A program made the position numbers and the translations under genes. This document shows, piece after piece, positions 48,254 through 60,370 of a stretch of DNA of 64,000 nucleotides. This DNA comes from Lutjanus erythropterus (lineage: Eukaryota > Chordata > Actinopteri > Lutjaniformes > Lutjanidae), in contig CM034591.1 in assembly GCA_020091685.1 (NCBI GenBank), positions 10,550,833-10,614,832 on the forward strand, read 5' to 3'. How positions within the stretch are numbered: the first letter of the stretch is position 1; each line of letters starts with the position of its first letter. Under the pieces are notes generated by a model that worked only from the letters and a program-made list of their open reading frames with translations, was not told the DNA's origin and did not search any database.

Positions 48254-49594
48254 CTGGAGACAGAAAGAGACGAAGACAGTGAGTTAGATCCGACTGTGGA
48301 CGAGTCTTTCCTCCTGATTTCTGACGTCTCGCTACACGTAACGCTGTGAGCATCACATGGAGTCAGAGACAGAGTTGAACTTAGGCCTCAACATCTTGTT
48401 TTTTTTTTTTTGTTTTTTTTTAAACCAGACTTGTAAAATATGTAAGAAGTCATTACAGTGGTTAAAGGCTGCAGCCTCAGGAGCTCCATGTTACCCTGCT
48501 GAACTGAAGTTGACTCCTCGCCTCCTTCCTTCAGTCACCTTTTATCAACTCTCTGAATAAATAAAATATGCTAAAAGCAGAGTCAGCTGCCCTGAAACAA
48601 AATGCAATTTACAAGTCTTCCTAATTTATATTTTATAAATTGATTCATAGACAGTTGGAGAATTTGGAAATCTGTGTAAGTATACTTAAGCAAACAGGAT
48701 TTAGGACACAGGAGATCCGACTCGAGGCATTAACTCGTACTTTTAAAGAAAACATGTCCAAGTCACTCTGAAGCTGCAGCTGGGGCTCGTAGTTTGTCAC
48801 TACTGCGGTTGTTACATCATCTTAACAAGTGTTTTCGTTTTCTTTCATCAGCTGTTAAGTGGGGTGACATGCATCTTCACAAACAATGCAGCCGTCAGAC
48901 ATCATGAAGAAGTGACTCTGACTTTGAGAACCACCGTTTCGTTTCATTCAGCGTGGACAGAGGAGATAAACATCCAGACAAAATCATCAGAATTATCAGC
49001 GTTAGGAGTATTTTGCTTTTCTCATACAGGCTCCAAGTATTATTCACTCTGTTTTATACTCGAGCTTCCAATTAGTCTTTTCATATATAGAATATATTCT
49101 TGAGAATTGGAATAAATCATGTCCTTCCAAAAAAAATATTAAAACCAACACTCTAATTCTAATTTTTTGGTGAAACTTTATTCTTTGAGGATTTATATAT
49201 ATGTGAAATATACATAATTTATTAAATGCTTTGGCTTGCTTTATTTTTTTTTATTCAGTTTTTAAGAACACCAGAAACAATCTTCTCCCAGGCAAGAATT
49301 CACAATTTTAGCAATTAAATTTTTTTTTAAAGCCTCCAAAATCTAAGACTAACAATAACTACAGATAACATAGGTGTGTTCTATTATAATCATCTTTGAT
49401 CTATTTTTTTTTTTTTTTTTAATCTGTAAATGTTAGCCCTTTTAATTTGCGTTCCACATTTCTGTCAACTCCGTCAGATTTTTTCAAAAACATGATTTAA
49501 TCAGGCGAGTTTCAGGTAAACCCTCAGGACCCTGGTCTCCCTTCCTGGTTTAAAAAAAAGGCAGAATTACGGCTCAAACACTGGTAAGCTTCTG

Positions 49595-49623
49595 TTCATT
49601 CATTCATTCATTCATTCATTCAT
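49595..49623 (+). repeat. (CATT)n microsatellite
   Basis: About seven tetranucleotide units. Confidence 0.92.
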
Positions 49624-50934
49624 CATCTGTAACCACTTATCAGATGTGTCTCCACCATAACATATCAACCTTGTAGCCCTTTAATATCAAAGCTTGATCA
49701 GAAAAATATGCGTACTTTGATTAGCATTAAGAGAACTCTGAGCAACTTTAAAAAATAAAAATGGCTGCTCATTACGAATGTGCTGCAAAATAAAAAATAT
49801 ATAACAGTTTGTCAACTCTAAGATGGAAAATCTGACTTCTAGGTCTACATCTAATAAAAATTGGAATCACTAAGAGGTTCGCTCATTTTGAGGTTTAACA
49901 GCCAAAAGTTCGATCTTTTAAAATATAATTTCCAGCATAATTGAAGAGTAAAAATCAAAACCCCTTCAAAATACGGTTTGTTTTACACACTGCGGCAGGA
50001 GATAGAAGCTCACTGAGGACTGAATAACAGCCTGAGCGATCTTAAATATTTATTATTCTAAACTCTTCACGCCTGATCCAAAAATATAACCACACATCTT
50101 ATTTGTGTAGCCTCTCTTTGAACCAGTGACCCTCCTCCATCTTAAACAGTCCCAACTTTGATTTTCCCCACGGGCCCAGGGGGAAGCCGTCTGTGGCCAA
50201 GCTCTGGCTTGATTCAACAACCGCTGGAGCAGGGGAGTAGGAGGAGGCTGAGAGGAAAGAAAACAGAAATCAATAGCTGACAGAGAGAGCTCTGCATTCA
50301 GAAAGAGGCAGGGAGAGGAGAGGGAGCAGCGGGTCGGCCGAGGAAGATAAAAATCCAAAGAGGGCCACAGCAAGTACGACGCAACCGAGGAAAGCGGCAT
50401 CGGCGCATAATGGTTTCTGCACAGAGGAGTGAGGATGCATGCAGAGGTAAAGAGTGCACTGAGGAAAACAACCCGACGCTGCAGGCTGATTTAGTTTTAA
50501 ACAAACTGCTGACTAGCTCGGGCTTCCACGCCAGTAGAGCTCCTGTTTCTGTCTCTCTGACTACGTCTGGGTTTTGGCAGCAGTGGCCTTCGAGACCATC
50601 TGCCTGTCTGTCTGTGCTGGAGTGGAGCATTCAAGTGGCACTCGACCTGCTGTCACCAACATGACATCACTGTTTCACTCCTATTGTAGGAATAAAAGAT
50701 CAACTTCAGCATTAACCACAATCACAGTATTATACAGAATAACAGTCGGTTCACACTTTCAGGTCAGCAGGACTTTCTTTTATACGACTGAAACTTAAGC
50801 GCTGAAAAATGACAAACTCGGATTGTAAAATGGTGTTTAAGATTTAAATGGTACTACAGTTTTTCTTAAACACTTTCTGTACTGTTGGTCCTCAGGCCAC
50901 AGTAATACGGCTGTACCTCTTTCACAAGAGTCTG

Positions 50935-51195
50935 TCTGATGACCTGTGAAGTACTTGGCTTGGGGACCGGAAGTGGACTCATGGCTGGAGAGGTGCACTG
51001 CTGAGGTTCCCTTGAGCAAAACACCCGAGACCTGACCGCTCCGAGCGCTGCGGCCAAACCTCACCCTGAAATCTTTCCACTTTGAATCATGTACATGTGT
51101 CTGTGTGCGTCCAGATCTGTGTGTGTAATAAAGCACTAATCACAGTGTAAAGATGCATTTCCCCCCAGGGAGATTAATAAAGTTATTTTTAAATG
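50935..51195 (+). mobile_element. SINE-like element
   Basis: Contains gctgaggttcccttgagcaa, a body element of common fish SINEs, a GT-rich middle, and a 3' end gggagattaataaagttatt. A clear tRNA-like head with A and B boxes is not visible, so it is probably 5'-truncated. Confidence 0.55.
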
Positions 51196-52267
51196 ATCGT
51201 GCTGTTTAACACGTCTATACCAGGCTGCTATGACATGTTATTCCACCACCAGACTGAGGAGCAGTAAGGCTGTGTGTTCGCTCGATTCTTCCTCCTACCT
51301 TAAATTAATGCCACAACTAAACTACATGTTCTACAATGATCCTGCAATATCTCGATTTGGCTCGCCAGATGTTTGTTGCCACTGTTTATACTATTTGATT
51401 TTCTGTGTGGTAAAAATGCTCTTAAAGATTCGGGGGCTGCTGCCATTTGCAGTGCCATAAGCGTAAACCTTCCAACCATATCCAATTTATGATAATAGAA
51501 AATACTGTTTAGGGACCCTTGTATGCAGAAAAACTCAAACAGAATATGTGGAAACAAAACATTTATACTTTTATGCAAAAATGTGCATGATTTCTGTCCA
51601 AAACTGCCTGGGATTTGCATTAACTGGTCATATCTGTAAAGGGGAGACTCTCAGGCACCAGTGGAACCCAGTTTTCATTCAAGTATCCCTCCCCAAAATG
51701 TAGCCTAACTGTGGAGTGTTATTTAGTCTCCTTCCCAACAAGCGACCAATACCAATGCATGCCTTAGTTTCATCCGATACCTGAATCACTGTAGCCTTAA
51801 AACTGAGCTCGCTACAGCCTCTGAGAGACACTAATGTCAGCCAAAGACGAGGGCGTCCCCACAGAGTTATTAATGCAGCAGGCTGAGCTCGGAGAGGCTG
51901 CCCCGGTCACCCCTTTGGCACTTGGTGCCCTGAGCACAGCACAGGATGTGTTTAAGTAGTGGCATCGCTGTAAGATCTCTTATTTTTTAATTACTTTCAT
52001 AATCTGAGTATGACGGGCAGGGTGACACTTCGCACAGGATTTCAGTCAGTTCATGAAACTTGAGATTGCTTCCTGATGTGCCATTTTACATCTGCATACA
52101 ATAGATGTTTTCTTTTGGTTAAAGGGCCACCATTAAGTTTTAATTTTGGTCTTCCAGTGGTAAAACTTTGGCCACCGCTGACCTAGACTGAGAGCTGCAG
52201 ATTATTTGGCTGAGGTGGTTTGAAGTTGTCACCAAATCTCTACTGCAGTCAGGTGACAGTCCGTCTG

Positions 52268-52535
52268 CAACTATTAATATTTTCATTATCAGTGGATCTG
52301 CCAATTATTTTCCTTATTAGTTGATTGATCATTTAGTCTCCAGAATGTTAAAAAATGTGAAAAATGCTCATCACAATTTTCCTAAATCACTTATTTTGTC
52401 CAACAAACAATCGAAAACCTTAAGACTTTTCATTTACTGTCATGCTGGAATCAGCAAATGTTTGACATTTTTGAAACAATAAATCAATTATCAAAATAGT
52501 TGGTTGATTAATTAAGTAATTATTAGCTCTAATAA
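52268..52535 (+). repeat. Dispersed repeat family R1, copy 4
   Basis: Contains aactattaatattttcatta, gattgatcatttagtctcca, catttactgtcatgctggaa and aatcaattatcaaaatagtt in the same order as copy 3. Confidence 0.7.
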
Positions 52536-55500
52536 TAGTAATACTAAAATTCAATGACCATCCCAGCAATCCTGTAATTTCTGTAATTTCAGTGTTGACT
52601 CATTTACAAACGAACCTGTGCTGCTGTTTCTTTCAGGTCAGGAGCAGGTTCATGCAGTCAGGTCAAAGAAAAAAGATGTTTTGACCAGTTCAGACAGGAA
52701 ACAGTAATCCCAGTACAGCATGTCAGTGTAAAGGAAGTATCAAACAACACTGGGCCTGTTCTGACAGCAGCAGATTGTATAATAAATAAAATCACACAGA
52801 GAAAATATTGTGCTCAGCAGAAACCCTGACAGAATGCCCCGGGTCTTCAAGGTGGGAAACAAAGAGGAAAAATAAAGCAGGTAGCTGCTTTTTCTTTTGG
52901 TCCTGAGACTGCAGAGCACAACACAGGACCAGCGAAAATACCAAATGTCTTGCTGTACATCGACTTCTTGGCCGTGCACATTTGAGAGCGAGGCTGATTC
53001 TGCTGTGAGCCTCAGCATGTCAAATCCCCGCTGAATGAAACATTCCTCTGAAAGACGTCCCGGGTTCGTTGTGGCAGGCGTTCCCGCAGTCAGTCTCACC
53101 AGGACAACCATTCAGAGCGTTGGCCTTTAGTGCCGCATGCACCATAAAGGGCATTGACAGCTTCCTCTTGTACATGAAAGCGAAACATACAGCACGTATC
53201 AAACCACCAGGCAGTTTCTCATTCTGTTCAGAGCGAGTCAATCTTAGCTCTAACTGCTGCTGCTAAAGTGCTCTGCGCTCTGAACGAGGAACGTGTAACT
53301 GTTTATACACCTTGAGGGGAGGAGGAGGAGGAGGGGGGGGGTGCAGTAAATTGGCTCGAGCTGAATGGGCTGAAGACACCTTGTGTTATTGTGAGGGAGC
53401 TCTCTCCTCTTGTGTTCATTTAAATTAAGACAAGGCGCCTGCTGCTGCAAGGATACAGAGGATATCTGCTGCATTAGCTGCAGGTCCTCGGTGGGAGATG
53501 CTGGTAAGTGAGGCTCTAATTAAAACTGCAATACGCGTTTTCACCCACAAAGAGCTGCTCAATTAGCTCACTACTTCTACTGTCACTTTTTATCCTGTAA
53601 CAAAGCAGCAGATGCACACATACAGTACAAGAACGGTAAAGATTACACGATAAGTGTGTCAGCAGAAGAGATGCGGTGATGCTAACTGGCCTTGCTCTCT
53701 CCATCAGGTTCTGTGTTGATGTTATTTCACTTTCAACAACTTGTTTTCGTTGTGGTGTGCAATGATGTATGATGTTATTATATTTTGAGAAACAGTGACT
53801 TTCTGTTTTGTAAACAGGGCTGGGAATTGTTCAGAAGTTTTTGATACAGACACTAGTTCCTGAACGACACTTTTTCGGTATCAGCTTTATAAAATCTATT
53901 TTTACCAAAAAGAAAATTACATTGCACATTGCGGTACAATGGCTGACTTCAAAGCAAGAACTGTTCAAGGACCTGGGAGCAGCTGGGGAAACTGTTTTAA
54001 CTCTGCGCACTGATTCAACCTGGATAACTGGACGAAAATTAAGAAACTGACTTTAGACTACACAAAAGAGCAGCAGAAAGGCTGCAGGTCACGTCTCCAG
54101 GTTATTCATATCTGTAGGGATGAAGATGTGCTGGGGCTTCAATCCTGGTGAACGGACTCACCGACAAGCTAACAGGTTAGCTGCACTGGGTCGCTAGCAA
54201 GCAGCACAAAGTTTACTTATTTGTGCAGATACGCAGAACTGATGATGACCATCTCTGCTAACGTTAACATAGTGTTTTTCCTGCAATATTATCGAGCCAG
54301 TCAGCAGCTTTATTAGATCTTAGTACAAGCATGCTGCACTGATAACCCTTAAATGGGCAAGCACATATAAATGTTTGGGAAAATGAATTAATTTGCTGAA
54401 CAGAACGTCCTCTGCACAGCCGGTCTCAAGGATCAGGTGCTGGTCAGCTGCAGGAACATCCCAAATAAAATCATCAACATGAACAATCGCACACTGAACT
54501 GAGATACTGTGATTTTTCAGGTTCGCTCAGCAGAAAAAAAAAGAAAAGAAAAAAAAAAAGCTTTTTTTTCCCATCAACATCTTCCCTATCAGCTTCCCTG
54601 AAAGCGTATTTATACTGATGAATTAACCAAAAATAACATTTAGGTGTAAAATAAAGAGTAATCGGTGTAAATATATCTGAGTGATTATCCCTGTTTAAGA
54701 CTCTTGTCTGAGCAACGTATCCTACAGGATGCAGACATTCATGTTCACCTTCTTAATGCCACTCCTCCCACAGCCTGTCACATGACCAAGACATTGCAAT
54801 TTGGTACTGAAACACAAAGCATTTTTCAGTAATCGACAGGATCGGAGCAATTCGGCTGGTGCCATGAAAGTGTAGAAGTTCTGTCTGTTTCAGAATCTTG
54901 GGAAGAACAACGCCGTCATCCTTCAGATCCTCTTAAGAGTGTAACCGGCCCAGAAAAGGTGTTGAAAATGTCCCATCAACATGTCGAGGTCTCTAACACG
55001 GCCCGGTCGCCTGTTCTGCCACTCAGCTTTGAAGGCGCTGGCAGCCACGGAGACTACAGAGAGGAGCTTTGGGGGTGAAAGAACACATTTGGTATGTATG
55101 AATGGTGACTCAGCCTTCCGTAACACAGACTAGTGGCAAGGTCAGTACACCTGGGCGAGGGGGAACTGCAGATCACTGAGGAGCCGAGTGTGTGTGTTGA
55201 TGGAGGTGGTGCAGCGCGCTGTCACAGAGCGATCAGTGGTGGTGTGACAGTAGTCAGGCACGGGTCACGCTACCTGCAGCACGAGGGGGAGGCAGGTGGA
55301 ATCACAACTGTCACAACAAAAAAAAGGATTCATTATTAATGGATAGAGAGGGAATCACTAAACTTTTTCTTTCCTCTTATTTTTCTCCCTTCAGATTAAA
55401 TTTCTGTCTGTGCTTTCCTCCCCGTCTCTGTGGCCACTGAGCCCGCCGCCGACTCAGCCATCTCTCTCTGCTCCGTCATGCACCACGAATGCCAACTATT

Positions 55501-56339
55501 GTGCCGTTCGTGGTGTTGTGGTTCAAAGTGAACGCAAATCGGACCCCCTCCCTCTTTGACCAGAACGTAATCATAACAGTTCCATGAATGTGAGACATGT
55601 TGAACGTGTGTAAGAAAGCAGTGGGGATTTCATTTTACAGCCGAGGAAACCAGACGGCGGACTGGAATGATTTTTCCCGCTTCCAAAAAACACAACATTT
55701 TGTTCTTTAGCAATTCAAGTCGAGTCTTGACTTGACTTGATTTACCTTTCCCTGTTCAGATATGAGCCGCGGTATATGGGGAAAACAAATGTGAGGGGAG
55801 AGAAGTCAGACTAGCGGAGGAAATAAATGAATGAATAAACAAATAGAGATTAATGTGAGAAACAACCTGGTGCCAATAGCGCAGGCTGGGCCTTCTCAAG
55901 TGACTCAGCCATGAAAACGCTTTTGTTTTCCTCTGGCTCGTAATGGAAAGCCGCAGGGCCCACGAGACAAAAACAACCCTCGCATACCTGACTTTATTTG
56001 CTTTTTTTTTTACCCTAGCAGGGTCCCCAAGAATAAACTGATCGTTTGATTAGTGCATGGTACAATGAAGCCTGCAGCCCATAACTCGCATAATATACTT
56101 TTAGATGGCTCTGCTGGGCCCTCCGGGGTGCTTGAAGCCATGTGAACCCTGTGTGCCCCATGCTGCGTCACGTCTACAAAACTACAGGACTCCATCGGAT
56201 AATAAAGCCTTTAAATAGGACATATGGTCATATAATGTGTGGTGAAGAGCCACAGTAAAGCGCTGCAGGTGAGCTGTTTTAGACTGAACCCCTGAACAAA
56301 CATCCATACTGTCAAGTTTATTTCAACTAATGATGCTGC

Positions 56340-56530
56340 ACAGTTGTATCTTTTAAAAGTGACCACATTTTGCTCATTTTCAAGCTCATACTTTAATTTT
56401 GGGTTTTTACTAGAACTGGTTTACAAGCCTTTGTGTTCAAAAACCATTTTTTCTCATTCATGCCACAGCTGCAGCGCCTCTATTCACTGTCTGACTGAAA
56501 CATTTTAGCTCCTGTCTCTTTAAAGCTGGA
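56340..56530 (+). repeat. Common teleost dispersed repeat
   Basis: The blocks tgttcaaaaaccattttttc, gctgcagcgcctctattcac and ttttagctcctgtctcttta match a very frequent fish repeat as I recall it. The CpG-rich 56531-56940 segment next to it may be its continuation. Confidence 0.6.
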
Positions 56531-58079
56531 CATATGCCGTACGAGTCAAGCCTCTTTCTGACCCGATATTTGAGCCGCACGCCTCGTTTAAAAGTTGGAC
56601 CAAATTCTAGCTTTGTTGGGTGTCGTTTTTCATGCGGCGCGCATTGGGTAGTAAAGGGGCAATTAACTGAATTACAGAAATTTTGGTCAGAGCCAGGAGT
56701 CAATTCCACAAAATCGGTGCCTGTTTTCTCGCTGCACCTGCAAAAAAAAAAGTGGCAAACAGGGCATCTGAAAGTGCCGTGGCGACAAAATGATGCGTCA
56801 TGTGGATGGAAAATAAGGACTTTAAAACGAGACTGGCTTACCTCACATCTGTTCTGCAAAATGGACAAGCCATGCTCACCACGACCACAACCTTCCTGTT
56901 TTGTTTGTGCAGGTGATCAAGGCAGCGATTTTTCAAACTAATCTAATCTTTATTGTTACCATCCTCAGGAGGCCGTAATACTTTTTACATGTACAGTGAT
57001 TACTCAGGTCCTGGCTTGACGATCGGACCAAACATTGTGAGCACAACAATCGTGACCTTTGGCTTCATATCGCAGATCATTAACTCAGTAGCAGTAGAAG
57101 TCAGAATCAGACAACTTTTCTAAAGTTGTACAGTGTATGTGCAGCTTGAGGCCCCAGAGGCCGCTCCAAATTCTGTTCCACATTCACTATGCATTATGCA
57201 AATGTCTAACAACATGTGTAACCGAGGAACAGGCAAAAGGCTGGATTACAAATGAGGAGGTTCTGTCAGTTCAGGAGTCTTTTCTGTGAGAGAAAGGACC
57301 AACTTGGGCAGGCACTTTGGGTTTTAAACTTTGCAGATCTCTTACGTGCACAAAAAAGCTATATGACACTAAAGTAAAGAGAAGAAGCCCCTAAAGCACA
57401 GTATGACCACTTTAAGGTAAATTAAATAATGTGCATAAAAAGATTTTCTTGGTGCCTGTTATCATGTTTCAGAACAATGAAAAAAATCAGATGACTGATT
57501 GAGCCAGTGGCTAAAAGCCGATGTATTTCCACTCAGCCTCAATTCCTGCTTGACAATAAAAGCAGCATTATGACAAAAATGCAAAGAAAAAACAACAGAC
57601 GCTCTGACAGGAGACATGTTTTGAAGAGAGCCGGTGAGATGGTGTGTGTTTGTGATGTGTTGGAGACTGAGAGACATCCTAAAAGGAGATTTCTGATGCT
57701 TCACTGCCAGAAAACCGTGTTGCCTGTCTTGTTTTCTCAGCCCCACATGCCAGCAAAACCACTCCATTACCTTAACCCGCTCTGCTGCTGCCATTTATCA
57801 TTTTACTGCTGGTTTTTTTCAGAGTTATAAGCAGAATTCTCACCATACGGGCCTCCTGAAAGAATGTGGTGCGCTGGATACCTACAGTACACGTCCACCT
57901 CTCTCACCGAGGGAAACATGGAGCAGAAAAGTTGATGCTTCTATTCAAACTCACATGGATCTTAATCTACTCCTTGTTTTATTTTTCTAAAATATTAGAA
58001 GTATAGTTTGATATAATGTAGTGAAATATATCACAACCACTAACTAGGACCTCAGTAATACACAACACAGCTTTGCAAT

Positions 58080-58375
58080 ATGATGATTTATTACACAGCT
58101 TTGTTTGATTCTCAGTTCTGATCGGTCACTTGTGACATTCTACGGTCTGTTATTTCTGAATACCAGACCACTGCTATGAAAAAATCAATAAAATCATTTT
58201 TAAAACTGATAGTCTGTTTCAGATTATTGATTTTTTTAGTAAGTAGCTGTCTAATAAGCGGGAAGATGTACAGTTAATGAGTCATTATAGCAAAATTAAA
58301 TCCTGCATCCTTCTGTTAAGGTTTATTTTGCAATAATGACTCACTCACTGTACATTATCCCCTTCGCATGTAGTG
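58080..58375 (+). repeat. Dispersed repeat R4, copy 2
   Basis: Counterpart of 24781-25060: tctgttatttctgaatacca, taataagcgggaagatgtac, caataatgactcactcactg and tgtacattatcccc in the same order. Confidence 0.75.
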
Positions 58376-60115
58376 TGACAATAAAAAAAAACATGATTAA
58401 TTTCAGATGATGCTCTATTTCTGTGGGTTGCAAATCACGCTCTTTATGTCAATATTTTTAGTCATTTGGACGATGCTTTGTGTCCCTCTGAACGGCTCTT
58501 TATGAAGGAGCATCAGGAGAAAGCCTCCGACCAGCCAGACCTAAAAGACGGCCTCCTTCTGTCTCACTGATACTTTAGTATTTAAATTTTGGTACGTGCT
58601 CTACTGCAAAATGTACCTAAATAAAAAGAGAAAAATAAACAAACATGAGTAAGTCTATTATTTAAAATGCAATAAGAAACAGGCCTTTCCATGTGGTCAT
58701 TTTATATCAATCACTGATTCATTTAATTTATGGAAAATGTGCCATATTGTGATATGCATCATTATCTGGATATGAAATGAAATATGAAAACATAATATGA
58801 TGAAATATAATCTGTTTCTGTTTTTGTCTAGACATATATATATATATTTATTCATTCATTTACTTATTATCTTATTTTTATCTGTTGTATTGGATTGCAT
58901 TACTTAATAAAGTGGTCAGAGAGCGTCCTCACATTCTGACACTCAGACGATAAGAAACTACTATTTGCAAGTTATCCTCCTGAACAATAATCTAGGCAGA
59001 AGTGTTCCGAGTGTTTGCTGTATTTGTCAGCTGAATCTGTGCTTTCCAAAGATACCAATAAGACCTGTATTATCTGCTGCTGCAGGATGCGTATGAGAGC
59101 TCAGCACGAGGCGGACATTTGCCATTAACCTCACTAATAGTTACTCTGAAGAAAGGAACAAGTGAAAATCACAGGCCATTAACATTGATAGGTTTTATGT
59201 CTGACAGGCTGAAAGGTTCAGTTGCAATACCCATGTTTTTATTGCAGTGGTTATTCTCTGCGCTGTTTGAGACAACATGTAAAGAGCAGATGGAGCAGAA
59301 TGTCTTCAAATTGGTCTGAAAACCGAAACGGAGAATTAAAAAATCAATGACAGCGGCTGATGGCGTGGGTGTTAACAATGTAACTGCACTTAAAAGTATG
59401 ACAAGAACAAAGCGGGTCAAAGTTCTGAGTGTCACTTTGTGACTTCACTCAAAAATACAGACAATTACGGATGATTGCATCTGAAGGATTGTTAGCTTGG
59501 ATGAAAATTTAAATGGCAGCGGCACTGGCTCAGCCATGCTGTCTTTTCAAGAGTGGTGGAACCAATTCTTCTTTGTGTGCATGCAGCAATGCCTGAGCTA
59601 TCACAATCTTCAAACTATTATATAAAAGTGCTGGTTGTTTGAATTCCACATGATTACAATTCATCTAAAGCTCCTACTGCAGGATTTCTGTTGTGAGTTA
59701 GCACTCGCACAGTGATAAATGGAGCTTTAAGCTTTTTACAACATCCAACACCGTTTTTTATACGACTTATGACTGGAATTGTTTGCTGCTGACAGCAGTC
59801 AATACACCCGGGATTCTCTGACTTGTTACTCAAAAGATCTGCATCTGATTCCCCAAATCCCGGAATAATTAGTCATAACATAACATCTAATCAACTTACT
59901 TATAACTTTTAAGTGACATAGATTCAAGTTCGAGGGAGTCAAAATAGTCAAGACCCGCCCTTTTAAGTCCTGTGCTCCAATAACACGGGAGAAAACCTGG
60001 AACCTTTCCTGTACTTTAATAAGTTTTGTGCTCAGCTTGTCTGCATTGTAAAGAAAAACAAATTGTGAAGATAGTTGAAATTTGTTTCTTTGGTACCTGT
60101 AAAAACCACATATAT

Positions 60116-60370
60116 TCACATCTTAAGTTAGCTTATGTTAGCCAAGTGCTAGCTAACCTACATCAATCATTAACTAGCTAGTTAGCTAGTGTTTTCTAAA
60201 TTTAGCTAGCTAGTTATGATGATATGATAACCTGTAAAAGCCACATATATTCACATTTTAAGTTAGCAAATGTAAACAGTAGTTAACTAGCTAGGCACAA
60301 TCTACAATTAGCAGTCATTAGCTAGCTAGTTAGCTGGTGTTTTGCTAAAATGAACTAACTTAAGATGTGA
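60116..60370. mobile_element. GCTAGCTAGTTAGC-rich fold-back with 16-bp perfect inverted ends
   Basis: TCACATCTTAAGTTAG (60116-60131) is perfectly inverted as CTAACTTAAGATGTGA (60355-60370). The interior has two related halves, the first beginning tacctgtaaaaaccacatat near 60094 and the second aacctgtaaaagccacatat near 60227, each containing gctagctagttagc-like palindromes. It may be a small MITE or a locally duplicated hairpin. Confidence 0.65.

Noticed and set aside
48051..48356. Minus-strand open frame of 101 codons over the Ig3b exon
   Set aside because: Wrong frame and extends into intron on both sides.
50053..50400. Minus-strand open frame of 115 codons near a GC-rich block
   Set aside because: No domain signature and no good flanking splice sites.
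54923..55339. GC-rich stretch with open frames on both strands, considered as an upstream neo1 exon or a transposase
   Set aside because: No Ig or FNIII core (no Cys/Trp pattern), no matching splice phases and no transposase motif.
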